A program made the translations under genes and the position numbers. Shown here in pieces: positions 57,695 through 64,000 of a stretch of 64,000 nucleotides of DNA. How positions within the stretch are numbered: the first letter of the stretch is position 1; every line of letters begins with the position of its first letter. This DNA comes from JADLHS01 sp020848635 (GTDB taxonomy: Bacteria; Verrucomicrobiota; Verrucomicrobiia; Limisphaerales; JADLHS01), in the NCBI GenBank assembly GCA_037044975.1, contig JBAOIL010000039.1, positions 248,001 to 312,000 on the forward strand. The letters run 5' to 3'. Under the pieces are notes generated by a model. It saw only the letters and a list, made by a program, of their open reading frames with translations, was not told the DNA's origin and ran no database searches.

Positions 57695-58969
57695 TTAGAG
57701 TTTTACCACGTCCTCGCTGAAGTCCTGCAAAGCCGTCACCAGATCCACGATGAACCGGGCCGCCGCCCCGCCATCTATCACGCGATGGTCATACGACAAA
57801 CCGAGGGGCGTCATCATGCGCACCTCGACCTTGCCGTCGCGTACTACCGGCTTCATCGCCCCACGACCAAGGCCGAGGATAGCAACTTCTGGTTTATTGA
57901 CGATGGGAGTAAAATGCGCGCCACCAATGGCCCCCTGATTGGAAATCGTGAACGTGCCCCCCTTGAGTTCGTCAGCGGTCACTTTACGGTCGCGCGCTTT
58001 CTGGGCGAGCACCTCCAGTTCCTTGGCCAATTCGAGCACACTCCGTTTGTCCACATCACGCAGGACCGGAACAATCAGGCCCGCATCCGTGTCCACGGCG
58101 ATGCCGAGGTGAACGTATTCCTTGAGGACGATCTCGTTCGCAACTTCATCCAGACTGGAGTTGAAGATGGGGTGTTTGTTCAGGGTCGCGGCCACCGCTT
58201 TCAAGACCAGCGGCGTCAGCGTCAACTTCGCACCCTTCGCCTCGTAGGCGGCGGCGAACTTCTTTCTCAACTCGTTCAAACGCGTAAAGTCCGCCTCGTC
58301 GAACTGGGTGACGTGCGGGATGGCGTTCCAGTTTTCCCACATGCGCCGGGCGATGACCTGGCGCAGGGGGGTGATGGATTTCTTAGTGACCGGCCCCCAC
58401 TTGGTAAAATCAACTGATTCGACGGCAGGCTTTGCGGCCCCAGCCGGAACGCCCCCAGCCGACTTGCCTTTGGCGGCAGCTTTTTCCAAACGCTGAATGT
58501 AAGCGCGCACGTCGCTCATCTCGACCCGCCCACCCGATCCGCTGCCACGGATCTTACCCAAATCAATTCCCAGTTCGCGCGCCACCCGGCGCAACGAAGG
58601 TGACGACACCGGGGCCGCAACGCGTGGCGGCGTTTGCTCATCACCGGCGTCTTCGGAAACCTCGACCGTTGCCTCGGCTTCCGGTTCCGGCTCGGTGCGC
58701 TTCACCGAAGCTTTTGTAGCCCCCGCTCCCGCACCGCCGCTTTCGCCGAGCGAAAGAATGCGTTGTCCTATGGTGATTTTGTCGCCGGCTTTGACGAAGA
58801 TCATGGTCACCACGCCCGCGGCAGTCGCGGGAATCGTCGCAACGGCCTTTTCGTTCTCGAGTTCAATGATGGTCTGATCCTTGGCAATCGTATCCCCTAC
58901 TTTCACGAAGACGTTGACCACGACGCCCGAATCCGAGCCCTCACCGAGTTTTGGCAATTTCAAATCCAT
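57695..58969 (-). CDS. Dihydrolipoamide acyltransferase (E2) of a 2-oxoacid dehydrogenase complex
   Basis: 424 residues. One lipoyl domain (lipoyl-lysine K41 in ELENEKAVATIP), an Ala/Glu-rich linker, a peripheral-subunit-binding domain (SLRRVARELGIDLGKIRGSG) and a catalytic domain with FTISNQGAIGGAHFTPI and the active-site SYDHRVIDGG. The fold suits the pyruvate dehydrogenase (AceF-like) family. No E1 gene lies upstream within the window; the neighbour is the divergent BMC regulator locus, so E1 is encoded elsewhere. Confidence 0.93.
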   Translation of the reverse strand: MDLKLPKLGEGSDSGVVVNVFVKVGDTIAKDQTIIELENEKAVATIPATAAGVVTMIFVKAGDKITIGQRILSLGESGGAGAGATKASVKRTEPEPEAEATVEVSEDAGDEQTPPRVAAPVSSPSLRRVARELGIDLGKIRGSGSGGRVEMSDVRAYIQRLEKAAAKGKSAGGVPAGAAKPAVESVDFTKWGPVTKKSITPLRQVIARRMWENWNAIPHVTQFDEADFTRLNELRKKFAAAYEAKGAKLTLTPLVLKAVAATLNKHPIFNSSLDEVANEIVLKEYVHLGIAVDTDAGLIVPVLRDVDKRSVLELAKELEVLAQKARDRKVTADELKGGTFTISNQGAIGGAHFTPIVNKPEVAILGLGRGAMKPVVRDGKVEVRMMTPLGLSYDHRVIDGGAAARFIVDLVTALQDFSEDVVKL

Positions 58970-59200
58970 AGTTCCAAAGGCGGTAGAGCTTGGAGCAAGC
59001 CGCGCTCTTTTCCTAGAAGAAATTCTTCACATGAGTGGTCCAAGCGCTCCTCAGAAGGTGCCGACTGCCCCGCTGAAGTCAGATAAAACGCAGTGGCAGC
59101 GCCGCGATTGCTTGCCGCCCCCCCCTGCAACGGCATCGGCGAAAGATCCGGCTATTCAGGTACCAAAAACGCAAGCGGGCATTCCCTGCTGACTCCGGCC
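58970..59200. other. Intergenic region between E2 and deoR
   Basis: 231 bases without a supported gene. It should contain the promoter of the E2-E3 operon and the 3' end of the deoR transcript; no clear terminator hairpin is seen. Confidence 0.35.
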
Positions 59201-59959
59201 TCATCCCGCGACAATTACCTCAATGTTCCTTTCGCGCAGTTGCGCGACAAGCTCCGTCGGAGACCGGCTGTCGGTGACGATGGTGTGGATTCGTGAAAGG
59301 TCGCAAAGGGGCGAGACGGAGCGGCGGCCAAACTTGGTGTGATCGAGACAGAAAATCACTTTCGCGGCGGCGCGCATCATCGCGAGCTGGATATCAATCA
59401 GCAAGCCATGGGAGTTTGTAACCCCTTCGAGCGTGATGCCGCCGGCACTCATTACGGCCACATCCGCATGAATTTTCGTGAACGCCTCAACTGCCAGCGG
59501 ACCGACCAGCACGCCGAGGCGTGGATAAATCACGCCGCCGCTCAACACCAATTCCACGCGACCGGCTGCGGAGTAAAGATTCGCCACTGGCAGGGAGTTG
59601 GTCACGATTTGCGGTGACTTGTCTTCCAGATACTTCGCGACGTGATAAACCGTCGTGCCGGCGTCAATAATCACGCTTTGGTTTGAACCGATGAGCTGGG
59701 CACAGGCGCGACCAATGGCTTCTTTTTGATCAAGTTGGTGCGTGTCACGCGCGGAAAAGGCAAACTCATCGGACTTGGGGCTAATGATGCGAGCTCCACC
59801 GTGCGTTCGGCGCAAACCGCCCGCCGCTTCTAACACCGTAAGATCACGTCGTACGGTCGAAATCGAGGCCCCAACGCGCTTGGACAAATCTTCGAGCGAC
59901 GCAAACTCAACTTCCTGGAGATAACTCTCAAGTCGGTGTTTGCGCTCTTCCGCCGTCAT
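59201..59959 (-). CDS. DeoR-family transcriptional regulator of the BMC locus
   Basis: 252 residues. The N-terminal HTH covers about residues 5-60 (FASLEDLSKRVGASISTVRRDL, LEAAGGLRRTHGGA); the C-terminal sugar-phosphate sensor is the DeoRC type (VIIDAGTTVYHVAKYLE, IVTNSLPVANLYS, VSPLCDLSRIHTIVTD). These regulators usually release DNA on binding a phosphorylated sugar. It is divergent from pduL with only 84 bases between starts, so it likely controls both itself and the shell operon. Confidence 0.92.
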   Translation of the reverse strand: MTAEERKHRLESYLQEVEFASLEDLSKRVGASISTVRRDLTVLEAAGGLRRTHGGARIISPKSDEFAFSARDTHQLDQKEAIGRACAQLIGSNQSVIIDAGTTVYHVAKYLEDKSPQIVTNSLPVANLYSAAGRVELVLSGGVIYPRLGVLVGPLAVEAFTKIHADVAVMSAGGITLEGVTNSHGLLIDIQLAMMRAAAKVIFCLDHTKFGRRSVSPLCDLSRIHTIVTDSRSPTELVAQLRERNIEVIVAG

Positions 59960-59960
59960 T

Positions 59961-60000
59961 CAAGCAAGAGTTTGATATATATTGAAAGATTTTGCAAGAT
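59961..60000. promoter_or_regulatory. Phased 10-bp direct repeats, candidate DeoR operator
   Basis: Four adjacent 10-base units share a pattern: CAAGCAAGAG, TTTGATATAT, ATTGAAAGAT and TTTGCAAGAT. The last two are the closest (8 of 10). One-turn spacing puts all contacts on one DNA face, as known for DeoR-family direct-repeat operators. The block lies between the deoR and pduL starts. Confidence 0.5.
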
Positions 60001-60043
60001 AATTGTTGACCCCAGTTTGAAATCGGTCAAAACTGTTCACGTT

Positions 60044-60721
60044 ATGGCCGTCGCTGCATCCGCACCACATAGAGCTGTCGTCGAACACATGGTTCGACAG
60101 GCGGTGTATTCAAGACTCGGCAAACCGCTGCCTCGCGCGGCGTCCTCTCCGAATCCGCTCGTTGTAAATATCAGCGCCCGGCATTGCCACCTCACGCAAG
60201 AGGCAGTGGACGCGCTTTTCGGTAAAGGCTACAAGTTGCAAGTCCACAAGTGGCTTTATCAGGAAGGGCAGTTCGCGGCGAAGGAAACCGTGACGCTCAT
60301 CGGTCCGCGCAGTCGCGTGATTTCAAATCTCCGCATTCTCGGTCCGTGCCGGACTCTCAACCAAGTTGAACTCGCTTACACGGATGCTATCGCGCTCGGC
60401 TTCGATATTCCGTTGCGTGCGTCCGGTGACATCAAAGGCACGCCCGGCGCGATGCTGATGGGGTCGAACGGATTTTTCGAAATGCCCGATGGTGTGATCC
60501 GCGCGTTGCGTCACGCGCATTTGAGCCCGACCGATGCCGATTTCTACGGCGTGAAGCACGGCGACATGATGAAGCTCAAGATCGGCGGCGATTGCGGCAT
60601 CACGCTCGACAAGATGCTGGCCCGGGTGGACAAAAGTTACAAACTCGAAGTCCACATTGACACCGATGAAGGCAACGCGTGCAACCTCCAACCCGACACG
60701 ACCGTTGAACTGATTAAGTAA
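60044..60721 (+). CDS. pduL: Phosphate propanoyltransferase PduL of a BMC
   Basis: 225 residues from ATG 60044 (the frame opens at 59936). The N-terminal amphipathic helix (AVVEHMVRQAVYSRLG) followed by a Pro-rich linker is a likely encapsulation peptide. The two PduL domains have metal-binding motifs SARHCHLTQEAVDALFG and RALRHAHLSPTDADFYG, and LGPCRTLNQVELAYTDAI between them. It converts acyl-CoA to acyl-phosphate, recycling CoA in the lumen. First gene of the shell operon. Confidence 0.95.
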   Translation: MAVAASAPHRAVVEHMVRQAVYSRLGKPLPRAASSPNPLVVNISARHCHLTQEAVDALFGKGYKLQVHKWLYQEGQFAAKETVTLIGPRSRVISNLRILGPCRTLNQVELAYTDAIALGFDIPLRASGDIKGTPGAMLMGSNGFFEMPDGVIRALRHAHLSPTDADFYGVKHGDMMKLKIGGDCGITLDKMLARVDKSYKLEVHIDTDEGNACNLQPDTTVELIK

Positions 60722-60762
60722 TTTTCGCGACTGAAACAATTAACCCAAACAGGAGAAAACAA

Positions 60763-61050
60763 ATGAGTGAAGCATTAGGAATGATCGAAACCAAAGGCTA
60801 CATCGGCAGCGTGGAAGCCAGTGATGCCATGGTCAAAGCGGCCAACGTCAGGTTGGTCAGAACCATCCCCATCGGCGGCGGTCTCATCACTGTCCTCGCG
60901 CAGGGCGATGTCGGCAGCGTGAAAGCCGCCGTGGACGCCGGCTCGAAAGCCGCAGCCAAAGTCGGCGAACTCGTCAGCTCGCACATCATCGCGCGTCCGC
61001 ACGAAGACTTGTTGAAAGCCTTCCTCGGAAACGCCGTCGCTGCGAAGTAA
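60763..61050 (+). CDS. BMC-H hexameric shell protein 1
   Basis: 95 residues, single BMC domain (EALGMIETKGYIGSVEASDAM, GDVGSVKAAVDAGSKAA, SHIIARPHEDLLKAF). A clear AGGAG lies 7 bases before the ATG. The pore-loop segment reads PIGGGLIT. Hexamers tile the facets of the compartment. Located 41 bases after pduL. Confidence 0.95.
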   Translation: MSEALGMIETKGYIGSVEASDAMVKAANVRLVRTIPIGGGLITVLAQGDVGSVKAAVDAGSKAAAKVGELVSSHIIARPHEDLLKAFLGNAVAAK

Positions 61051-61078
61051 CAACTCTCAACCAAGAACTAAAACTATT

Positions 61079-61357
61079 ATGGCACAGCAAGCAGTTGGAA
61101 TGATTGAATGCAAAGGTCTTTGCGCGCTCATGGAAGCGTGCGATGCCGCGCTCAAAGCCGCGAACGTCACGATGACCGGCTGGGAAAAAATCGGCAGCGG
61201 TTACGTCACCGGATTTTTCCGGGGCGACGTCGCCGCCGTGAAAGCCGCCACCGATGCCGGGGCCGCCGCCGCCGCGCAAGTGGGCTCGGTCGTCGCCGTC
61301 CAGGTGATCCCGCGTCCGCACGATGATTTGGGGATTTTGGGCAAGTGGCTGCAATAA
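61079..61357 (+). CDS. BMC-H hexameric shell protein 2
   Basis: 92 residues, single BMC domain (QQAVGMIECKGLCALMEACD, GDVAAVKAATDAGAAAA, VIPRPHDDLGILGKW). The pore segment KIGSGYVT carries the classical GSG of PduA-like pores, the usual route for small polar metabolites. It starts 28 bases after BMC-H 1 behind a weak A-rich ribosome-binding region. Confidence 0.95.
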   Translation: MAQQAVGMIECKGLCALMEACDAALKAANVTMTGWEKIGSGYVTGFFRGDVAAVKAATDAGAAAAAQVGSVVAVQVIPRPHDDLGILGKWLQ

Positions 61358-61358
61358 C

Positions 61359-61424
61359 TTCTTAATCTTAATCGTAATCATAATCTTACTCTCTCGGGAT
61401 TAAGATTAAGACGAAGATTAAGAA
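61359..61424 (+). repeat. AT-rich hairpin upstream of ackA
   Basis: CTTAATCTTAATC (61361-61373) and GATTAAGATTAAG (61398-61410) are perfect 13-bp inverted arms. A second copy of GATTAAGAA (61416-61424) can pair alternatively with 61359-61367. It sits between a shell gene and the ackA start, where it could set enzyme:shell ratios or be a dispersed repeat. Confidence 0.6.
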
Positions 61425-61435
61425 CCCTGAAGCCC

Positions 61436-62628
61436 GTGAAGATTCTCGTCGCCAATATCGGCTCGACCTCGCTCAAGTGGCGGTTGTTCGACTTCTCGAA
61501 CAACGCCGAGCGCCTTTTGCACAAAGGCGGTTTCGAGCGCGTGGCCGATTTTCCGAAGGCGATTGAGGATTCCCTCGCGCAACTCAAAGACGCCGGCGCG
61601 CTCGCCAACGAAAGCGAACTCGCCGCAGTCGGTTTCAAGACCGTGATCGCCAAGAACGTCACCGGTTGCGTGCGACTCGATGAACGCGTGCTCGGCGCGA
61701 TGGAGGCTTACAACGGCCTCGCGCCCGCGCACAATCCGCCTTACATCACCGGCATCCGCCTGTTTGGGAAACGCATGCCCGGTGTGCCGTTGGTCGGATT
61801 GTTTGAGACCGCGTTCTACCAGTTCGCGCCCGAGGCCATGATGCGTTATGCCGTGCCACAAGCCTGGCACGACATCGGCATCCGCCGCTGGGGTTTTCAT
61901 GGTGCGAGCCACAAATTCATCGCCGAACGCTCGGCGGAATTGCTTGGACGCAACGACGTCGCCGAACGCGTCCGCAAACTCTACGTGGACGGTGGCAAAT
62001 CATCCTGTGAACGGCGCACCGCTCCGTGTGATCTCCTGTCACCTCGGCGGCAGTTCCAGCGTCACGGGCATCCACAACGGCGTATCCATCGGCACGAGCA
62101 TGGGCATGAGTCCGCAATCCGGTTTGCCGCAGAACAATCGCGTTGGCGATCTGGATGCTGAAGCGATTCCGTATGCCGTGAAGACTCTCCGGCATCACTA
62201 TTGAGGAAGCGCAGCGCCAGCTCACGAAAGAATCAGGCCTCAAAGGAATCAGCGGTGTGTCGAACGACATTCGCGATGTCAGTACCGCAGCAGAGCAGGG
62301 CAATGCAAACGCCAAGCTCGCGCTGGATGTTTACGTTGCTAGTGCGCGGCATTGGATTGGAAGCTACTTCTTTGAACTCGGCGGAGCGGACGCGATTGTG
62401 TTCACCGCCGGCATTGGCGAAAATCGCGCCGAGTTGCGCGACGCCATTTGCGCAAACCTCGCAGACCTTGGCATCGAACTGGATTCCGCGCTCAATGTCA
62501 GCACGCGCGCCACCGAAACCATCATCAGCAAATCAAGTTCCCGCGTGAAAGTATTGGTCATCCCGACAAACGAAGAACTCGTTGTCGCACGCGAAACGAA
62601 ACGACTTTTGGAAAATTCCCGGAACTAA
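61436..62628 (+). CDS. ackA: Acetate/propionate kinase (frameshifted twice)
   Basis: GTG 61436 opens KILVANIGSTSLKWRLF, the ASKHA phosphate-binding start. The first frame continues through WGFHGASHKFIAERSAEL; near 62003 it moves to the frame with CHLGGSSSVTGIHNG and NRVGDLDAEAIPYAV; near 62190 it moves to TIEEAQRQLTKESGLKG and the conserved AIVFTAGIGENRAELR, ending KRLLENSRN. Restored length is about 397 residues, normal for AckA. It makes ATP from the acyl-phosphate supplied by PduL. All motifs survive, so sequence errors are likely. Confidence 0.85.
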
Positions 62629-62629
62629 C

Positions 62630-62657
62630 CACGAATGAACACGAATAGACACGAATG
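62630..62657. repeat. Tandem CACGAATxxA repeat
   Basis: Three near-identical 10-base units (CACGAATGAA, CACGAATAGA, CACGAATG) directly after the ackA stop. Similar ACGAAT arrays are scattered in intergenic regions of some bacterial genomes; the role is unknown. Confidence 0.6.
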
Positions 62658-62838
62658 TTTTCTGCGGAACGCGGCTATGGTCGAAGACCTAGCCGCGGCG
62701 CGTGGACAGTTCGTGCGTGCTGCGACTGGTGCTGCGCACCCAGTCGCGCTCCGTTCCGAAAATCTGCAGTCATCCGCGTTCAGCTGCGGTTCAAACACTT
62801 TCTCTCAACTCTCAACCATCAACTAAGAACTAAAATAT

Positions 62839-63120
62839 ATGGCTCAAGCAATTGGAATGATCGAAACGCGCGGACTCGTCGCCCTCGTCGAGGGGACGGA
62901 CGCGATGCTCAAGGCCGCGAACGTTGAACTCGTTGGCCCGATGACCCAGGTCGGCAACGCTCTTGTCACCGCGGTCGTCGTCGGCGACGTCGCCGCTGTC
63001 AAAGCCGCCACGGACGCTGGCGCGCAGGCCATCAAAGCCATCAAAGGCGAAGTGGTCAGCGTTCACGTCATCGCCCGTCCGCACGCGGATGTGGAAGCGG
63101 TGTTGCCGAAGAAGAAGTAA
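62839..63120 (+). CDS. BMC-H hexameric shell protein 3
   Basis: 93 residues, single BMC domain (QAIGMIETRGLVALVEGTDAM, GDVAAVKAATDAGAQAI, VIARPHADVEAVLPKKK). The pore segment reads QVGNALVT, different from the other two hexamers, so pore selectivity probably differs. It is set apart from ackA by 210 bases, the last part of which repeats the leader seen before BMC-H 2. Confidence 0.95.
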   Translation: MAQAIGMIETRGLVALVEGTDAMLKAANVELVGPMTQVGNALVTAVVVGDVAAVKAATDAGAQAIKAIKGEVVSVHVIARPHADVEAVLPKKK

Positions 63121-63203
63121 TCTTGGCTGCGCTCGTGAGAGCGCGGTTGACGTGAATTAAAATATGCGGCGCTCTGCCGAGTCGCCGCTACGAACGCAAA
63201 ATT

Positions 63204-63518
63204 ATGTTCCTCGCCAAAGTCGAAGGCTCGGTGGTGGCCACCAAGAAGGACCCGGCCATGAGTGGGCGCAAAATGCTCTTGCTCCGCCCGCAACTCGTGG
63301 ATGAGAAAGACCCCACGAAGTTCCGCCCTGGCGCAAACACCATCGTGGCCGTGGACTGCCTTGGCGCGGGCATCGGCGAGATGGTGTTGTTCTGCCAGGG
63401 CAGCAGCGCACGGCTTGCCCCCGGCATGAAGGACGCGCCCGTGGACGCCGTCATCATCGGCATCGTGGATGTCGTGGATGTGTTGGGAAAACAAATCTAC
63501 AGCGGGAAGACGAACTAG
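63204..63518 (+). CDS. BMC-P pentameric vertex protein (EutN/CcmL family)
   Basis: 104 residues. The EutN/CcmL fold is recognisable from FLAKVEGSVVATKKDP, ANTIVAVDCLGAGIGEMVLF and CQGSSARLAPGM, then DAVIIGIVDVVDV. Pentamers cap the vertices of the shell. PVC-type loci usually carry three such genes; only this one is inside the window, so others may follow downstream. Confidence 0.95.
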   Translation: MFLAKVEGSVVATKKDPAMSGRKMLLLRPQLVDEKDPTKFRPGANTIVAVDCLGAGIGEMVLFCQGSSARLAPGMKDAPVDAVIIGIVDVVDVLGKQIYSGKTN

Positions 63519-63537
63519 TCGCAAGTGTATCAATCGT

Positions 63538-64000
63538 ATGAGTGCAGTGAACGAAACTTTGATCCGTGACGTGGTGGCCGAGGTGCTGGGCCGCATCGGT
63601 GGCGCGACGACAACGACAACCCGTCCAACTCCCGCGCCTGCACCGAGCGTCGCACCGAAGTCGGATTCGTGTGGCTGCAATGGCAAGCAGGCAACCACCG
63701 CGCCAGCTTTGCGTGGTAAGTTCGGGGTCTTTGCCGATGCAAACGAAGCTTGCACTGCGGCACAGGAAGCGTTCCTGCAACTTCAACAGGGAGGCATCGC
63801 TGCCCGTCGCAAGATCGAGGAGATCGTCAAGGCGATGGCGGAAAAGAATGCCGAAGCTTGGGGCAAACTCGAACTCGATGAGACAAAGATTGGTCGCCTC
63901 GACCACAAAATTGCCAAGCTCGGGCTGATCAAACTCGTGCCCGGCGTGGACTGGTTGCGACCGGACGCGCGCAGCGGCGATCACGGCATCACTCTCGAAG
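63538..64000 (+). CDS. CoA-acylating aldehyde dehydrogenase of the BMC, N-terminal part
   Basis: ATG 63538 opens a frame that runs off the window at 64000 with 154 codons. The first 20 residues (SAVNETLIRDVVAEVLGRI) form the amphipathic encapsulation helix, followed by a Thr/Pro/Ala linker with a cysteine motif CGCNGKQ. The catalytic fold then begins (FGVFADANEACTAAQEAF, ARRKIEEIVKAMAE). It resembles PduP/EutE enzymes, which oxidise an aldehyde to acyl-CoA for PduL. The catalytic cysteine lies beyond the window. Confidence 0.92.
   Translation, partial: MSAVNETLIRDVVAEVLGRIGGATTTTTRPTPAPAPSVAPKSDSCGCNGKQATTAPALRGKFGVFADANEACTAAQEAFLQLQQGGIAARRKIEEIVKAMAEKNAEAWGKLELDETKIGRLDHKIAKLGLIKLVPGVDWLRPDARSGDHGITLE

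Overview
The window is a GC-rich bacterial chromosome segment, most likely from the Verrucomicrobiota (Pedosphaera/Limisphaera-like). The evidence is a PVC-type bacterial microcompartment (BMC) locus at the right end, many secreted LamG, SBBP, FG-GAP, beta-helix and glycoside-hydrolase-like proteins, Tat-exported Gfo/Idh/MocA-type enzymes, and an H-X9-DG pseudopilin. I ran no database search, so the taxonomy is inference.

Layout. 1-4784 (-): giant LamG surface protein, cut by the window edge. 5246-12877 (+): cell-shape operon mreB-mreC-mreD-mrdA(PBP2)-rodA followed by RNase E/G, closed by a hairpin terminator. 12974-14592 (+): plsY-gpsA phospholipid precursor pair. 14718-15347 (-): thrH-like phosphatase. 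15487-33664: accessory carbohydrate/peptide island with an N-acyl-D-amino-acid deacylase, esterase, oxidoreductase, pseudopilin, GH5-like, GH43-like, GH99-like, beta-helix and FG-GAP/DUF4091 proteins, nearly all with export signals. 33807-39484 (+): damage-response cassette of lexA, an AlkD-like DNA alkylation repair gene, and a gene in which a catalytic-type Y-family polymerase (DinB/Pol IV) runs in frame into a DnaE-type C-family polymerase. 39522-40490 (-): an ORF-deleted group II intron, then a gene-poor scar to about 41.7 kb. 41759-49876 (-): skp/ompH, an SBBP-repeat protein, bamA and dnaB. 50073-53803 (+): dsbD and an L,D-transpeptidase. 53812-58969 (-): hemW, cspA, a receiver-domain protein, tRNA-Pro(GGG), lpdA and E2. 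59201-64000: BMC locus with a divergent DeoR regulator, pduL, two BMC-H genes, ackA, a third BMC-H, BMC-P and the start of an acylating aldehyde dehydrogenase.

How the genes work together. The mre/mrd/rod genes build the lateral wall, with dsbD and the L,D-transpeptidase acting in the envelope and BamA/Skp handling outer-membrane proteins. The secreted glycosidase island could release deoxysugars, whose aldehyde product would be handled inside the BMC by aldehyde dehydrogenase, PduL and AckA. LexA probably controls the AlkD and fused-polymerase genes downstream of it.

Caution on quality. At least 15 genes, including essential ones (mreC, mrdA, rne, lexA, dsbD, ackA), are split by apparent single-base indels, often in GGGG/CCCC runs. 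I treat most as sequence errors and annotate restored spans. The density is far higher at 34.1-39.5 kb, so real decay there cannot be excluded.
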